Origin: CAVWSM01 sp963757805
GTDB taxonomy: Bacteria > Actinomycetota > Actinomycetes > Jiangellales > Jiangellaceae
NCBI GenBank assembly: GCA_963757805.1
Contig: CAVWSM010000025.1
Coordinates: 248,001-312,000, forward strand
Reading direction: 5' to 3'
Length of the DNA: 64,000 nt
Of the stretch, positions 63,683 through 64,000 are shown piece by piece (position 1 is the first letter of the stretch; the number at the start of each line of letters is the position of its first letter). Position numbers and translations under genes: made by a program. The notes below the pieces were generated by a model that ran no database searches, was not told the origin of the DNA, and saw nothing but the letters and a program-made list of their open reading frames with translations.

Positions 63683-64000
63683 CGCAGCACTCGCGCTTCT
63701 TCAGGCAGGCGACCCAGCCGCAGCATGAGTCGATAGGCGATCACGCAGATGCCCTGCGCCGACGAGGAGCACTGCGACGCCGGCGGGGCTGTCGTACTCG
63801 CGGATCGCGTCACTCTGGAACGACAGCAGCGCGAGCACGACCCACGGCGCCGCGACCGCAAGCCGTGCGCCGTTGACCACTGTGGCCTGGCGCGACTCCA
63901 GCTCGGCACGGGTGCGGGCGTCCTCACGCAGGAAGGCGGAGAGGGTGCGCAGCAGCCGACCGAGGTCGCTGCCACCAACTTCCCGAGCCATGCGCAGCGA
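63679..64000 (-). pseudogene. tadB: TadB, 5' part outside window, one frame break
   Basis: C-terminal part of the T2SSF-family partner of TadC. From the window edge the frame reads SLRMAREVGGSDLGRLLRTLSAFLRED, then RQATVVNGARLAVAAPWVVLALLSF. Near 63751 an extra base must be removed to continue AGICVIAYRLMLRLGRLPEE to the stop at 63679 overlapping tadC. Without correction the frame ends with an abnormal tail. The start is not in the window. Confidence 0.78.

Overview
The window is high-GC DNA from an actinobacterium. The evidence is the CysO/CysM/Mec cysteine pathway, the clpS-DUF2017-pncB order, an F420-type oxidoreductase, the prfB-ftsE-ftsX-smpB-ssrA order, an rrn operon with the actinobacterial boxA-like leader, a roughly 3.1 kb 23S gene and a tmRNA tag ending ALAA. 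The gene families fit the Propionibacteriales/Nocardioidaceae best, but the genus cannot be fixed from the sequence alone.

Layout. 1-7 kb: peroxiredoxin, a solitary HNH nuclease abutting tRNA-Leu(UAG), a cation efflux pump, a kinase-like/LLM fusion, and a coupled operon of a Gly-Ala-Asp repeat peptide, a JmjC-type oxygenase and a sucrase/ferredoxin-like protein. 7-19.8 kb: DEAD-box helicase with a structured leader; rph-rdgB and murI group; an AbiEi-like gene bracketed by palindromic repeats; mec-cysO-cysM; clpS-DUF2017; NAD salvage (pncB, pncA). 19.8-29 kb: tyrosine/homogentisate catabolism (hmgA, fahA, hppD, an unknown partner gene) with Lrp/AsnC and IclR regulators and a GlcD-type dehydrogenase. 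29-34.4 kb: one rrn operon (16S-23S-5S) on the minus strand with no spacer tRNA. 35-45 kb: SF2 helicase, YqgE, malic enzyme, a PheS-like ligase gene (srmL type) behind a structured leader, a SAM hydroxide adenosyltransferase, membrane and SRPBCC proteins and an oxidoreductase. 45-51 kb: an accessory-looking stretch with a collapsed siderophore-uptake locus, a secreted protein, and a ribbon-helix-helix regulator with a DUF4097 protein and an ABC exporter. 51-64 kb: tmRNA, acyl-CoA dehydrogenase, smpB, M23 hydrolase with FtsEX, two damaged LPXTG-type surface-protein genes inserted between ftsE and prfB, prfB, and part of a Tad pilus cluster that runs off the right edge.

Three kinds of repeated DNA stand out: four copies of a 64-65 bp palindrome, one 50-bp leader copied upstream of two unrelated minus-strand genes, and an 18-bp direct repeat around the SRPBCC gene. 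At least eight conserved reading frames are broken by single-base shifts (srmL, the RHH gene, DUF4097, ABC permease, both surface-protein genes, TadE-like, TadB). These may be indel errors in the assembly or real decay, and this should be settled before any of these genes is called dead.

The best candidates for undescribed biology are the repeat-peptide/oxygenase operon at 4.8-7.2 kb, the duplicated 50-bp leader, the palindrome family, and the leader of the srmL-type gene.
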